Assembly: GCA_024291935.2 (NCBI GenBank) | Contig: CM044326.1 | Span: forward strand, 33,913,948-33,977,947 | Direction: 5' to 3' | Source: Okapia johnstoni | Taxonomy: Eukaryota; Chordata; Mammalia; Artiodactyla; Giraffidae | Length of the DNA: 64,000 nucleotides | Shown: in pieces, positions 46,262 through 58,125 of the stretch | How the letters are laid out: every line of letters starts with the position of its first letter | Position numbering within the stretch: position 1 is the stretch's first letter | Made by a program: the position numbers and the translations under genes | The notes under the pieces: model-generated | The model's database searches: none | Told to the model about the DNA's origin: nothing | What the model saw: only the letters and a program-made list of their open reading frames with translations

Positions 46262-48829
46262 TGGTCCCATCACTTCACGGCAAATAGGTGGGGCAACAAT
46301 GGAAACAGTGACAGACTTTATTTTCTTAGCTCCAAAATCACTGCAGATGGTGACTGCAGCCATGAAATTAAAAGACGCTTGCTCCTTGGAAGAAAAGCTA
46401 TGAGCAACCTAGACAGCACATTAAAAAGCAGAGACATCACTTTGCTGATAAAGGTCTATCTAGTCAAAGCTATGGTTTTTCCAGTAGTCATGTATGGATG
46501 TGAGAGTTGGACCATAAAGAATGCTGAGCACCAAAGAATTTATGCTTTTGAATTGGGGTCCTGGAGAAGACTCTTGAGAGTCCCTTGGACTGCAAGGAGA
46601 TCAAATATTCAGTCCTGAATATTCACTGGAAGGACTGATGCTGAAGCTGAAACTCCAATACTTTGCCCACCTGATGCGAAGAACTGACTCATTTCCCTGA
46701 TGCTGGGAAAGACTGAAGGCAGGAGGAGAAGGGGATGACAGAGGATGAGATGGCTGGATGGCATCACTGACTCGATGGACATGAGTTTGAGTAAGCTCCA
46801 GGGGTTGGTAATGGACAGGGAAGCCTGGTGTGCTGCAGTCCATGGGGTCGCAGGGAGTCAAGACACGACTGAGCGATTACACTGAACTGACACACGTGAC
46901 CACATAAACAGCCAGAAGAGCCATCGCAGAGTGAGCACTGTGGAGTCCCCACTCATCCTGGGAAAGGGGACACCAAGAGCTCCTCCAAAGCCCTCTGTGC
47001 CCTGCACCCCCCTCTCCACCCGACTGCACACCTCGCTCCACCAGACCACTACTGTGGAACTGGGATCCATCACTCCCATGCTCTTATTCATTCAGAGCGT
47101 TCATGCTTGTGTGTTTACACACAGGAGTGTCTAGAAGTGCCTAAGACACAGATCCACACTGGTGAATGGGCACCCAAAGGATCGTGAATGGGCACCCTCC
47201 AGCTTCCTGATCCAGGTATTCAATCCGTTTAGTGTCCTGCTGTTCATCAGCCCAGGAGGGTTGTCTTCTGGTCATCCAACTCACAAGAAGCTGAACCCCA
47301 AAGCCAATGTATGATTATTTTACAGTGAATGAATGGTTGCACAAACCAGAAGGTTCATATAGGGACAACCCGCACTCTGCCCCCACTGGCCGATGTAGGT
47401 GGGCAGCAAGTTCTAGTTCAAAAGCTGCTCAGCAAGCATGGGGCAACATCTGATGAAACCTCAGTAAGCCTCACTGCCAGCCACACCAAGGGCATCACAG
47501 CCCTCAGGGAATCGCTACCCCCACCTGCAGCAAAGCCCGGTTCCGGCCAACGTTTAGTTTCCCGAAGTTACACAGCAGCCTCCCTGCCCTCTCCTCTGTC
47601 ACAGACTCTTCCTTTTGAGATGAAAGCAGCCCTGTCCTGCTATGGCCTGGCAGCCACTCTTCTGTCTCTTTAAGGAGACTGTCCTCCGAGGAGCTAATCT
47701 ATCATGTGTTTAACTCTCCTATTTCCCTCCTTTCCAGCTTCCAGGGAGCGGGGTGGGGACGTTTCTTGTTGCCTCTAAGTGGCAGCTTAACTCACTCAAA
47801 CAGAAATCTAGTAGTTAGCTTAAGAGAAAAACCTCTGATTTGCAAGAAGCCAGCAGTGATTTTCTAGACAGTTACTTCACCAATAGGTCTTAGCCAAGTT
47901 TCTTAGGCTCCTTGGCAGGCACTTTCCCCTTTATACACAAAGCAAAAAACATCAGGGGAAAAAGTGTTCTTTATGAGCAAGCTCAAGGAAGCTTTGAAGT
48001 ATGACAAGGCTTTCTTTATGAGCTGCTTTTGGTGTGTCAAAGCTGAACCTTCAGTAGAAACTGCTAGCACATCAAGTAACCAACAGATCTGAACTACTTA
48101 GAAATGTTTAAGAAGACTCAAATAAGATATAAACTCATTAAATTCATAAGAAATGTCTCACTATTCTTCTTTTACTAGCAAAGAACTGCAGTTTAAAGTT
48201 TCAATATTTATACAACTTTTTAATGATCTAAAAGTTAAACCAAGGCATCTTCTTCTGGAACAATTTCCTTGAGGCAAATTGGAGTAGGAAAGGTCTACTA
48301 GGCTTGAAGGAAGTCCCAGGGGCCTGGGACTCTATCATTAGGGATGACCTTAAGGACAGAGAGAAGGTAGATTACCTACAGGAAAACAATTAGACCTCCA
48401 GCAGAAGTCTCAGCAGTCAAAAGACAATTGTATAGCACCTTTAAAATGCTAAGACAAAATAAGCATACAAAGTAAGGTAGGGATCAAGTTTCACTTCCAC
48501 CCCTATATTCACGTCCAACTGCTGACACCATTTACCAGAAAATCTTTGTATTATCGCTTTGTGTTCATATAGATGCGGGTTTTCTGGCTTCTCTAGTCTG
48601 TTCCAACGACCTCTTTTATCTATTTTCGTAGTAATACCACACGGTCTTAATCACCAAAGCTTTATAAGTCTTGTTACTCGGCAGTCAAAGTAAGGGGTGT
48701 GACTCCCATCGGGGCACAGGAGGCATCGGATGCCCCTGGCTGACATGGTGATGCAAAAGCTCTCATTTCTGCGTCACTTTGAAAGATACAACCAGCACCA
48801 GCCAACGACCATTCATAACACTCCCTCAC

Positions 48830-49125
48830 ACGCCCGGGGCTCCCCTTCCTCCCACCGTGCCTCCTCCTGGAGAGCTGTTCCCTCTCTCAAGGTCTGTGTC
48901 CACCTGTCACCTGTTCAGTCAGCAGCCGCTCCTGCTGGCAACTCCCCTCCCCGCCCTGTCCCCCCTCCCCTGGCACCGCTCCCCACCCGGCCCAGTGGCC
49001 TTCTCGTACTCATTCTCTGCTCTCCGCGTTGACTCTAAGCTCCCTGGCTGGGGTTCTCTCCATTGCATTTCCAAACCTAAGATGGGCCTGGCACATGGTA
49101 AATACTCAATAAATACACACTGAAT
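48830..49125 (+). mobile_element. L2 LINE 3' end
   Basis: 'ctctaagctccctggctggg' and 'gggcctggcacatggtaaat' followed by 'actcaataaatacacactga' is the classical L2/MIR 3' end. Confidence 0.65.
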
Positions 49126-49619
49126 CAATTCACCAGGAGACCAATATGGAAAAGCTGCAGGAATGAGAACTCGTACTGTTGTGCTTAATGCAAAGACAGT
49201 TTTGAAGGCAAATCTATGAAATTTAACAGTGTGCTAGGTGCTAAGGAGAGATCACACATTTAATTTCAAAGCAAAAAACCAGAAACACAGGTCAACTTCT
49301 CTTTCTGGCTTTCTGGTCTCTTCGTATGTATGTCACACCCATACATTTAACAACAGGTTTATAACATTTCTGTATTTGTTAGCTCCTCACAGCATTTCCT
49401 TCATGCTTTAGCACGTAGCAAGGAAGCACTTCCTGTGTCTCCATCTGCCCTCTCTCATTAACTTGTATAAGAAAAAAAGGTTTCTAAAAGCATTATTCTT
49501 GAAAACACATCAGACTTCATCATATAAAAGATCTGCTTTCTTCTTTGGAAAATAGTTTCATTTAAAAACATAATCTTTCACCCGCGCATGCCGCACGTGG
49601 ATTTATTAGAGGGTAAACT

Positions 49620-49692
49620 AACTTTTGTCCTTTTATACAGTTATGAGGTTCTCACGGCAAGTACACTGGGATGGTTTGCCATTCCCTCTACC
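49620..49692 (-). mobile_element. BovB 5'-end fragment, inverted
   Basis: 'ccttttatacagttatgagg' and 'ttctcacggcaagtacactg' are the reverse of the BovB 5' leader, as seen at 46195-46255. It abuts a sense BovB piece. Confidence 0.65.
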
Positions 49693-50450
49693 ACTGAGGC
49701 AGAAAGCAAAGAGGAACTAAAAAGCCTCTTGAAGAGGGAGGAAGAGAGCGAATGAGCCAGCTTAAAACTAAGTATAAAAACTAAGATCATGGCATCCGGC
49801 CCCATTACTTTATGGCAAACAGAGGGAGAAAGGGTGGAAGTAGTGACAGATTTCCTCTTCTTGGGCTCTAAAATCACTTTGGATGGTGACTGCAGCCATG
49901 AAATCAGATGTTTGCTTCTTGGCAGGAAAGCTATGACAAACCTAGACAGTGTGCTGAAAAGCAGAGACATTACTCTGCCAACAAAGGTCGGTACAGTCAA
50001 GGCTATGGTCTTCCCAGTGGTCACACACAGTTGTGAGCGCTGGACTGTAAAGAAGGTGGAGTGACCAAGAACTGATGCTTTCGAACTGTGGTGCTGGAGA
50101 AGACTCCTAAGAGTCCCTTGGACTTCAAGGAGATCAAACCAGTCAACCTTAAGGGAAATCAAGCCTGAATACTCATTGGAAGGACTGATGCTGACGTTGA
50201 AACTCCAGTAATTTGGTCATCTGATATCAGCTGACTCACTGGGAAATTCCCTGATGCTGGGAAGGATTGAGGGCAGAAGGAGAAGAGGGCGTCAGAGGAT
50301 GAGATGGTTGGATGGCATCACTGATGCAACGGACATGGACTTGGGCAAACTTCTGGAGATGGTGAGGGACACAGAGGTCTGGCATGCTACAGTCCATGGG
50401 GTCACAAAGAGTCAGGCACAATTGGGCAACTGAACAACAACAACAGCAAA
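49693..50450 (+). mobile_element. BovB LINE 3' part
   Basis: Starts in the region after the YADD box ('gaggcagaaagcaaagagga') and runs to the BovB 3' end ('caggcacaattgggcaactg'). Frames broken. Confidence 0.88.
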
Positions 50451-50502
50451 ACTAATTTTTGTTTACCTTCCTGTAAAATCTTAGACATTCGCTCAACTAG
50501 TT

Positions 50503-50622
50503 GAGGGACTTCCTCATGGTCCAGTGGTTAAGGCTGCACGCTCCCACTGCAGGGGGCATGGGTTCGATCCCTGGTTGGGGAACTGAGAGCCCGTATGTCT
50601 CAGTGTGGCCAAAATTTTTTAA
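50503..50622 (+). mobile_element. CHR-1 SINE
   Basis: 'gagggacttcctcatggtcc', 'gggttcgatccctggttggg' and a T/A-rich end. Confidence 0.85.
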
Positions 50623-51655
50623 AAATTTAAAAACAAACAAACTAAAAACCTAGCTGATGCACCTCTCAACTGTCACTAGGAAATGCCAAAGAAACTCTTC
50701 ATAGATCTGTTTCTACTGTCCTCTAAATCCAGACTTTTGTGGAAGCCCTGCCTTCTCACATAGGGAGACAGCAAAATGGTTAGGCAACCAGCTATGTGGC
50801 TTGAGGCAGGAATCTGTTTCTTTAGCTGTAAAACACAGGGATTGTACCAAATGATCCTAAGACTCCCAGCGCTGAAGCTGAAAACTACAGTAACAATGAC
50901 ATAAATATTTAATTCATCCTCAGCTCACACGACCAATGACTGACAGTCAAAGCTCAAAACAAATCTTTATGTTGCTGTGTTTATACAAGTAACAGATGAA
51001 TATATACTTATTGTCCAAATTCTAATAAGTCCACAATATTTAAAATAAAAAATAGTAAAGTAAAAAAAAAGAAAGATACTTCCCTTCTCTTCCTGCCCCC
51101 ATTCTCAGTCCCCTCTATCGTCATAATGAATAGCTTGGAGGTATCCCTCCAGTTCCTTTCCTAGGTGTTTTACATACAGATATTTAACTTTGTTTTCAAA
51201 CCCTAATATTCTAAATCCAAAGTTTCTGTTTTCTCCAGAACGAGAAGTTTTCTTTTCTACTTCCTTTGTGATTCTCCACAATATGCTTATATTCTATACC
51301 CAATGGGTATTCAAAAACACTTTTGATACTCAGAGCTGCTAGGCATGGATTTGGGCCCAGTAAAATATGCTTTCTTATGGCCCTATGCATGGAACTTTCC
51401 AAGTTCCCCTTCTACTTTCCTGGGTCCAGTCATTTGTACCAGATTCCCCCAGTTCTGCGCGTCCCTGCAGAGGCTGTCCTCACACGGCACACCCCTTCAG
51501 AGTTCACGGGGCTCATCTGATAAACAGAAAACTAGTTCCAGTAAAACTAGGAAACTGGCATCAGATGCAATTCGTACTTTCACTCTGGGGAGTACTAAAC
51601 TCTTGCTTCCTTAAGTTTTTTTTAGTTCGGTGGCTGAAATTTTTAAAATAGTTAC

Positions 51656-51720
51656 AGGCATGCCTCATTTTACTGTGCTTCACGGATACAGTGTTATTTT
51701 ACAAACTGAAGGTCTGTGGC
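51656..51720 (+). mobile_element. Possible Tigger-type DNA transposon fragment
   Basis: A TA is followed by caggcatgcctcattttac, then 'tttacaaactgaaggtctgt', similar to one end of Tigger-class (Tc1/mariner) elements. Only one end is visible. Confidence 0.4.
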
Positions 51721-51739
51721 TTTATGTAAAGTCTGCTCC

Positions 51740-53615
51740 AACTTAAGTTTATTGAGGAGTGTTTTACGAGCAAGAATACAGTCTGTCCTGGTGACTGTTC
51801 CACGTCCACTTGTAAAGAATATGCTCTGAGCTGCTGTTGGGCGGAGGGCTCTGTAAACATCACTTAGATCACAGAGGTGGACGGGGCTGCTCGGGTCTGC
51901 CCCACACCCGCTGACTTTCTGTCTGCTACTATACTGACAGTGGGGTGTTGACATCTCCAACTAGAATTGCCGATTTTTCAACTTCTTCTTTCAGCTATGT
52001 CAGCTGTTGCTTCATATGTCATGAAGCCCTGCTGCTCAGGAGCACGATACACATTTAGGACCACTACGCCTTCTCCCTGAACTGACGCTTCTGTCATTAA
52101 ATACTGTCTCTCTGGTTATTTCCTTGCTCAGAGGACTCTCTTGATATTAACATAGCCACTCAGCCTTCTTTAATACTTTCATCTGTTTATGTTCAGCTGT
52201 GCTGGGTCTTTGTTGCTGTGTGGGCTTTTCTCCAGTCTTAGCGAGCGGGGGCCATTCTGCAGTTGTGGAGCAAGGGCTTTTTATTACAGCGGTTCTCTTG
52301 TTGTGGAGCATGGGCTCTAGGGCATGCGGGCTTCAGCAGCTGTGGTGGCACTGAAGGCTCTAGGGCGCAGGCTCAGAAGCTGTCACACAGGCTTGGCTGC
52401 TCCGCGGCATGTGCAATGTTCCTGGGCCAGGGATCGAACTTGTGTCTCCTGCACTGGCAGGTGGATTCTTGACCACTGAGCCACCAGGGAAGCCCTCAAC
52501 TTTCTTTTGAGAAGCATTTACATGGTATATCTTTTCATCCTTTTACTTTTTATCTATTGACATGTGATTGTATTTGAATGAGTTTCTTATAAATGAGTTT
52601 TTTCTCCATCCCAATAATTTTTAATTGATGTGTATGGATCATTTTCATTTAAGATAATTATTGGCACGTTTTAAGTCTATGAGTTTATTTGTTTGCTGTT
52701 ACTCCTGCTTTTCCTTCTTCTGTTTAACCTTTCTTGATTTTCTGAGAACTGTCTCAATATATTTAACATTCTATTTTGGTATGTCTGTAGTAATTTTTTA
52801 CTATACCACGCTGTACAGGGGTTTTAAGTGGCTGCTCTAAGGACTACCATATCAAATGTGGGAGATATACAAATACACACATGCGCATACATATACACAC
52901 ACAACTTTTCAAAATCGATTTAGATTCAGCATTTAACCTCTTCAAGTAGAATGAAGAAACCCTACTACCCTATGGGTCCCTTACTCTCCCCTTACATTAT
53001 AATTTTTTTTATATATTACTCCATGCATATAAATGGAAAACTTGATCAGACAATGATATAATTTTTTCTGTCAAATATATTTTTAAAAAACTCAAGAGGA
53101 GGGAAACAGCCTAGTGTATTTACTATTATTCTTCTTTCATTACTGATGTTCCAAGTTTCCTTCTGCTATCAATTATCATTTGTCTAAAAAACTTCCTGAA
53201 GCAATTATTTAGAGCCTTTGTGCTGGCAATGAATCCCCTTAGTTTTCCTTCACCTGAGAACATTTTTATTTCACCTTCTTTCCTAATAGATATTTTTGCT
53301 GGATAAAAATTCTGAGCTGACAATTCTTTTCTTTCAACACTTTATACATGCTGCGCCAACATCTTCTAGCCTCCACAGTTTCTGATGAGAGATTTCCCAT
53401 CATTCAAGTAATTGTCCCCTACAAGTAACGTGTCATTTTCTCTGGCTACTTTTAAGATTTCTCTCTGTCTTGAGTTTTTAGATGTTTGATTAGGATCTGT
53501 CTGGGCATGGATTTCTTTGGTCTATCCTGTGCAGGGGGCGGTCACTGCTGGAGTCATTAAGTTTTCCTTGTTCAGTGCTAAACTATTTGAGAGATTTCAG
53601 ATCAATTCATAACCA
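51740..53615 (-). mobile_element. Old L1 LINE, antisense, split by CHR-2
   Basis: Antisense L1 landmarks: 'actgacagtggggtgttgac', 'atttaagataattattggc' and 'gggcatggatttctttggtc', in the order expected from the start of ORF2 back to ORF1. Highly diverged. Confidence 0.75.
52195..52495 (-). mobile_element. CHR-2 SINE inside old L1
   Basis: 'gctgggtctttgttgctgtg' to 'gagccaccagggaagccc', antisense CHR-2. Confidence 0.85.
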
Positions 53616-53619
53616 CTGG

Positions 53620-53945
53620 ACAGCAACGAAATCAAACCAGTCAATCCTAAAGGAAACCAACCCTGAATATTCATTGGAAGGACTGAGTTGAAGCTGAAGC
53701 TCCAATATTTTGGCCACCAGATGCAAAGACCTGACTCATTGGAAAAGACCCTGATGCTGGGAAAGACTGAGGGCAGGAGGAGAAGGGGACGACAGAGGAT
53801 GAGCTGGTTGGATGGCATCACCGACTCAATGGACATGAGTTTGAGCAAGTTCTGGGAGACAGTGAAGGACAGGGAAGCCTGGGGTGCTGCAGCCCATGGG
53901 GTCGCAAAGAGTCAGACACAACTGAGCAACTGAATGAAAACAACA
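53620..53945 (+). mobile_element. BovB LINE 3' end
   Basis: 'aaatcaaaccagtcaatcct' to 'cagacacaactgagcaactg', the last part of BovB with a partly open frame. Confidence 0.88.
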
Positions 53946-54085
53946 GTTCATAGCCACAGTTTTAAAAGATTAATTATGTAATGGTCTTAAATGTTTGAGG
54001 AATTATATCAATCAAACCCATGCCCTATGAATCAAGAAAAGAAATAGCAATAGTTTTAATCTTTATGCAAAACATACAAATATAA

Positions 54086-54308
54086 ACTCCAGAACCAAGC
54101 TGCCCAAGTTCAGACTATGGTGCCACCACTTTCTGACTATCTCGCAAGTCACTCAACCTCTCTGAGCCTCAGTTGTCTCCCTGATAAAATGGAGATGACA
54201 AAGCAACATCTACCTCATAGAGCTCTGTGAGGACAGAATGAGTTAATATATGTAAAGGGTTTGGAATAATGCCTGGCACACAGTAAGGACTATATGGATG
54301 CTAACCAT
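54086..54308 (+). mobile_element. MIR SINE, nearly complete
   Basis: Core 'cctctctgagcctcagttgt', 'gataaaatggagatgac', then 'ataatgcctggcacacagta' in the MIR order. Confidence 0.85.
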
Positions 54309-54807
54309 TTGTGTGATTTGAATTGACTGCAGAGGCTTAAGAAAAACCAACTTTATAAATGAAACTTTAATAAGTCGATACTGATTAACATATAGATATT
54401 TGTAAATACTTCTCTCAAATACAAAAGCCTTGTCTTAGTCTGTAAAAGTCCACTAACCACAGCGTAGAGCCCCACGTGGCAGGAGCGACAGTCACCCTTG
54501 AGTCTCTCACAAAACCCATGTTCTTATACATCACAGGTACTAACAAAACAGGTGAGTACGGTGATGGTCCATCCCCAACATCTACCATACACAGAGATGC
54601 TTGAATCAGCAACCCAGAACAGAGGCCGGTCAGGACCCCAACAGCAGGGCGCTACAGAAGTGTCCTCATTTAAGATGTACATGTTCTACCACCTAGCCAA
54701 CACCGATCCTGATCCATTTCTCTTAATAATTTTGCCAGAATACCTAGAGATTATTTGAGAGCCAGTCAGTCAAAGTACTCTGAGAAAACATTCAGAAAAC
54801 ACTTTGA

Positions 54808-54916
54808 GAGACTTCTCTGGCGATCCAGTGGTTAAGACTCTGTGCTCCCACTGTAGGGAACCCGAGTCAGATCCCGCATGCCACATGGTATGGCCAAAAA
54901 ATTTTTAAAAAAGAAG
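54808..54916 (+). mobile_element. CHR-1 SINE
   Basis: 'gagacttctctggcgatcca' to 'atggtatggcc' followed by an A/T tail, about 300 bases from exon 2. Confidence 0.83.
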
Positions 54917-55213
54917 AAAAAAAAACCACTTAGAAAATTGTGCCTATTTTCAAAGTTTTTCTATTAAGTGTTAAACACTAATGTTCTCTTTTAAAGTAAT
55001 GCTGGATTTTTGGAGGCAAGTAAAACAAGTTAAAACATCACACTTTTAGTTGAACTCCACCTGAAAGATGGCTGTAAGGTACTCTTTGGGTAGGACACTC
55101 AGGCCATACTTTAGCAACTCAGAAGTAACCACCCCACCCCATCCTGGGACTCACAAGCGTGTTACACACCAGCCAGGGCCCCGCATGCTCAGTGGGAGAC
55201 AAGCAGCGCCCAC

Positions 55214-55486
55214 CTCGAAGTTGTATTTCTTCATCTGGTCGTGGTGCCGGCAGTACAGGTAGAGCATGCCGATGCTGCTGCCCACGGCGATGTAGTCCCC
55301 GTTGGTGTCGAGGGCCGTGAGGTAGACCACCAGGGAGCGGAACCCCTTCTGGATCTTCGTGGGGATGGCATTGAGCAGATAGTACAGAGGGCAGAACTCT
55401 CTGAAGGTAACAGGCTCCGACACAGATGCCATGGCCAAGGTCTCCACTGGCGATCTTCAGGCAGGACGAGGGATTTTAACCGGCAT
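55214..55486 (-). CDS. TECPR2: TECPR2 exon 2: 5'UTR end, start codon, residues 1-73
   Basis: The start codon is at 55432-55430 in a strong context (GCCATGG), and the coding part runs to 55214. The product begins MASVSEPVTFREFCPLYYL and ends at KKYNFE. It contains a first WD-type strand set with DTNGDYIAVGSSIGMLYLY, as expected for the N-terminal propeller. The exon ends GAG followed by donor GTGGGC, phase 0. The 5' edge is placed at 55486 after TTTCCCCAG; an AG ten bases upstream is an alternative. The 54 bases before the start codon are 5'UTR and hold a short upstream ORF. Confidence 0.95.
55457..55486 (-). promoter_or_regulatory. Candidate 9-codon uORF in TECPR2 5'UTR
   Basis: The first three bases of exon 2, as placed here, are ATG. 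The frame runs nine codons to TGA at 55459-55457, 24 bases before the main start codon. Such an ORF could lower translation of the main frame, but its start context is weak because only intron precedes it here and the exon 1 bases are unknown. Presence in the mRNA depends on the acceptor choice; either nearby AG would keep it. Confidence 0.5.
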
Positions 55487-55656
55487 CTGGGGAAACCTGG
55501 GGCCGAAGAACAAGGCATTATAATGCATCTAATGTCTAGTCATGCAAAGACAACGCAGGTTTCACAGTGGGAATGAGGAACTTTCAGATGGGTATAAATT
55601 ATAGTCAGAGCTTAATTACACAGGGGAAGTAATCTAAGTGTCGTTAAGATTACTTT

Positions 55657-55935
55657 TGAGGATTCCCCTGGTGGTGCAATGGGTGAGAATCTGCCTGCCA
55701 GTGCAGGGGACACGGGTTCGATCCCTCGTTCTGGAAGATTCCACATGCCCACGCACCACAAGTGCTGAGTCTGCACTTGGGAGCCCTCAAACCACAACAC
55801 TCTATAAAGTCCGTGCTCCACAGCAGGGGAACCTTCGGTGATGAGAGGCCCGTGCAGCACAACTCAGAGCAGTCACTGCTCACTGCAAGTGGAGGGAGCC
55901 CGCACAGAGGAACGGAGACCCAGCGCAGTCGTAAA
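55657..55935 (+). mobile_element. CHR-2 SINE
   Basis: 'gaggattcccctggtggtgc', 'gggttcgatccctcg', and tail 'cggagacccagcgcagtc'. Confidence 0.87.
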
Positions 55936-56245
55936 TAGATAGACGAATCCAATCACAACTCGAAACCCACTTCAATATTTTCTGCCCCCTGTAATTTATA
56001 TTGTGATAAATGGTGGGGAAGGGTGGGAAGAATATTAAAGATAGTTCTGAATCTCTAGTAGCTTATGATCTAGTCAGGGAGGCAAAAGAAACTGAAAAGA
56101 CACGAAACCAGATATGACTGATGCTGCCCTGTGGGTCTCAGTGAGGAGGAGGAGAGCGCTAGGGTGGACTCGAGTGTGGAGAAAGCTGCTCTGAAAACAC
56201 TCGAAACTCTTAAGCCCACCAGGGAGCACAGAACATGGAAAGGAG

Positions 56246-56368
56246 GGATTCCTTGGCAGCCCAGTGGTTAGGACTTTGCGCTTCCACCCACGGGGCACGG
56301 GTTCGATCCCTGGTCAGGAAAATAACATCCCACAGGCCAGGCAACCAAAAAAATCAATAATAATCATA
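56246..56368 (+). mobile_element. CHR-1 SINE
   Basis: 'gggattccttggcagcccag', 'gggttcgatccctggtcagg', A-rich tail with an 'aataataatc' end. Confidence 0.85.
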
Positions 56369-56534
56369 ACGTGTGAAAGAAACGGGAAAGACACGGCACA
56401 AGGAGAGGAGGGGACCCGTCCAGACGGGGGAGCACGGTGGGGGGGGGGAATGCCCACAGCCCCCCAGACACACGGCGCCTCCCCTGTGTCACCCTGACAC
56501 CCACACCCCTCAGAAACGTGGATTCAAAGCTTCC

Positions 56535-56842
56535 CTTGGACTTCTCCAGGGGCTCAGTGCTAACAAATCTGCCTGTCAATCCCTGATCCAGGAAGACCCC
56601 ACATGCCACAGAGCAACTAAGCTCCATCGCCACGACTCCTGAGCCTGGGCTCTAGGGCCCGGGATCCACCACTACTGAGCCCACACGGCCTAGAGTCAGG
56701 GCTCTAGCAGCAGGAGAAGCCACAGCGGTGAGAAGCCCGCACACCACAGCGAGAGGGCAGCCCCTGCTCGCTGCAACTAGAGAAGAGCCCGTCCAGCAGC
56801 AAGACCCAGCACAGCCATAAAGAGAGAGTTTTTTAAAAAAAA
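56535..56842 (+). mobile_element. CHR-2 SINE
   Basis: 'ttggacttctccaggggctc' to 'aagacccagcacagcc' with an A-rich end; full-length form. Confidence 0.85.
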
Positions 56843-57021
56843 GCTTCCCTCAATAAAGCTGCTCAATCATCACACAGTGTGTTATATGAAGTGCTCACTC
56901 ATCCATTAAATCCTTAACCTACAAACTTTTACATGAGCTACCAAGGGCCAGAGGACCACAGGACTTGTCCAAGGCCTGTGGACAAGATCTGAATCTATGC
57001 ATTTTCGCCCTTCGAGTCCTG

Positions 57022-57318
57022 CAAGTCAAAGCTAAGTCGTGTCTGACTCTTTGTGACCCCATGGACTATACAGTCCATGGAATTCTCCAGACCAGAACAC
57101 TGGAGTGGGTAGCCTTTCTCTTCTCCAGGGGATCTTCCCAACCCAGGGATCGAACCCAGGTCTCCCACATTGCGGGCAGATTCTTTACCAGCCGAGCCAC
57201 AACGGAAGCCCAAGAACACTGGAGTGGGTAGCCTATCCATTCTCCAGAGGATCTTTCCGACCCAGGAATCGAACTGGACTCTCCCGCATTGCAGGCGGAT
57301 TCTTTACCAGCTGAGCAG
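57022..57318 (-). mobile_element. BovA2 SINE (two tRNA-like units)
   Basis: Two units, each with the complement of the Bov-tA head ('tttaccagccgagccac' and 'tttaccagctgagca'), antisense. Confidence 0.88.
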
Positions 57319-57329
57319 TCCTGACCCCT

Positions 57330-57555
57330 TTCCAAAGGACTCTCCGTCACACCCCCACCCCTGCTTCACTTTCTCCACACACTCTCTTCCTCTCCTGTTG
57401 ACGGCCTTCCCTGCCTGACCCCTCACTGGTGTAAGCCCCCCCAAAAAGCAGAGCCCGCACATCCACCTCACTCACCCTTCTAGCCCCTAGCACCCAGAAA
57501 AGGTTCAGGCACATCAGGGGCACCAAGTATTTACTGAATAAATGAATGAGTTATG
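57330..57555 (+). mobile_element. L2 LINE 3' end
   Basis: 'cctagcacccagaaaaggtt' and 'agtatttactgaataaatga' are L2-like. Confidence 0.6.
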
Positions 57556-57793
57556 AAAAAGGAAAATTTGCAAGGGAGGAATGAATGCAAGAATGGAAAA
57601 GAAGCAATCTTATTTTTTCTCCAGAATGGCCCCAGTTCCACGCTGGAATAAAAAGCCTCTAGATCTGTAGGGCATTTTCAAATCCCTATTTCATTTGATA
57701 GTCACAATAGACAAGACGTACAGTGAAGCAGGCAGGGTAACTTACAAGCACTGTTCCTGTAAGTAAACAATAACGTCCCTCTGTGATGATGAA

Positions 57794-58125
57794 GGGCCTC
57801 CCTGGTAGCTCAGCTGGTTAAGAATCTGCCAAGAATGCAGGAGGCCCTGGTTCGATTCCTGGGTCAGGAAGCTTACCTAGAGAAGGGATAGGCTACCCTA
57901 CCCATTCTAGTATTCTTCAGCTTTCCTGGTGGCTCAGACGGTAAAGAACCCACCTGCAGTGCAGGAGACCTGAGTTCGATCCCTGGGTTGGGAAGATCCA
58001 CTGGAGGAGGGCAAGGCAACCCGCTCCAGTATTCTTGCCTGGAGAATCCCCATGGACACAGCCTGGCGCGCTCCAGTCCGTGGGGTCAGAGTCGGAAACG
58101 ACTAAGCGGCTAAGCACAAGCACAA
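57794..58125 (+). mobile_element. BovA2 SINE
   Basis: Two sense tRNA-like heads ('gggcctccctggtagctcag' and 'gctttcctggtggctcagac') followed by the BovA tail ending near 'gaaacgactaagcggctaag'. Confidence 0.9.

Larger units (their letters stand above)
43101..46880 (+). mobile_element. BovB LINE, 5'-truncated, split by another BovB
   Basis: The sense pieces 43101-43232 and 46262-46880 join into one 3' part of BovB ('catggcattcgatcccatca' and 'ggtcccatcacttcacgg' share the target site). Frames are broken. Confidence 0.9.
39352..55213 (-). other. TECPR2 intron 2
   Basis: At 15.9 kb this is the largest intron in the window. It holds BovB, L1, CHR and MIR copies, listed separately. Stretches 39360-40930, 46890-48820, 49130-49610, 50640-51650 and 54320-54800 show no gene; 40590-40760 may be a diverged antisense MIR and 51000-51180 an old unclassified repeat. 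Confidence 0.8.
9165..55486 (-). other. TECPR2: TECPR2 gene, partial (exons 2-16)
   Basis: Fifteen minus-strand exons with GT/AG borders and matching phases encode 1208 codons closely matching recalled mammalian TECPR2. The protein has an N-terminal WD40-like propeller (about residues 20-330), a disordered linker (about 350-790) and C-terminal tectonin (TECPR) repeats. From the literature, TECPR2 binds ATG8-family proteins through a C-terminal LIR, supports ER exit sites through SEC24D, and acts in autophagosome-lysosome traffic; loss causes SPG49/HSAN9. The LIR, the last repeats, the non-coding first exon and the promoter are outside the window. No frameshift or stop was found, so the gene looks functional. 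Exon numbers assume one non-coding leader exon as in human. Confidence 0.96.
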
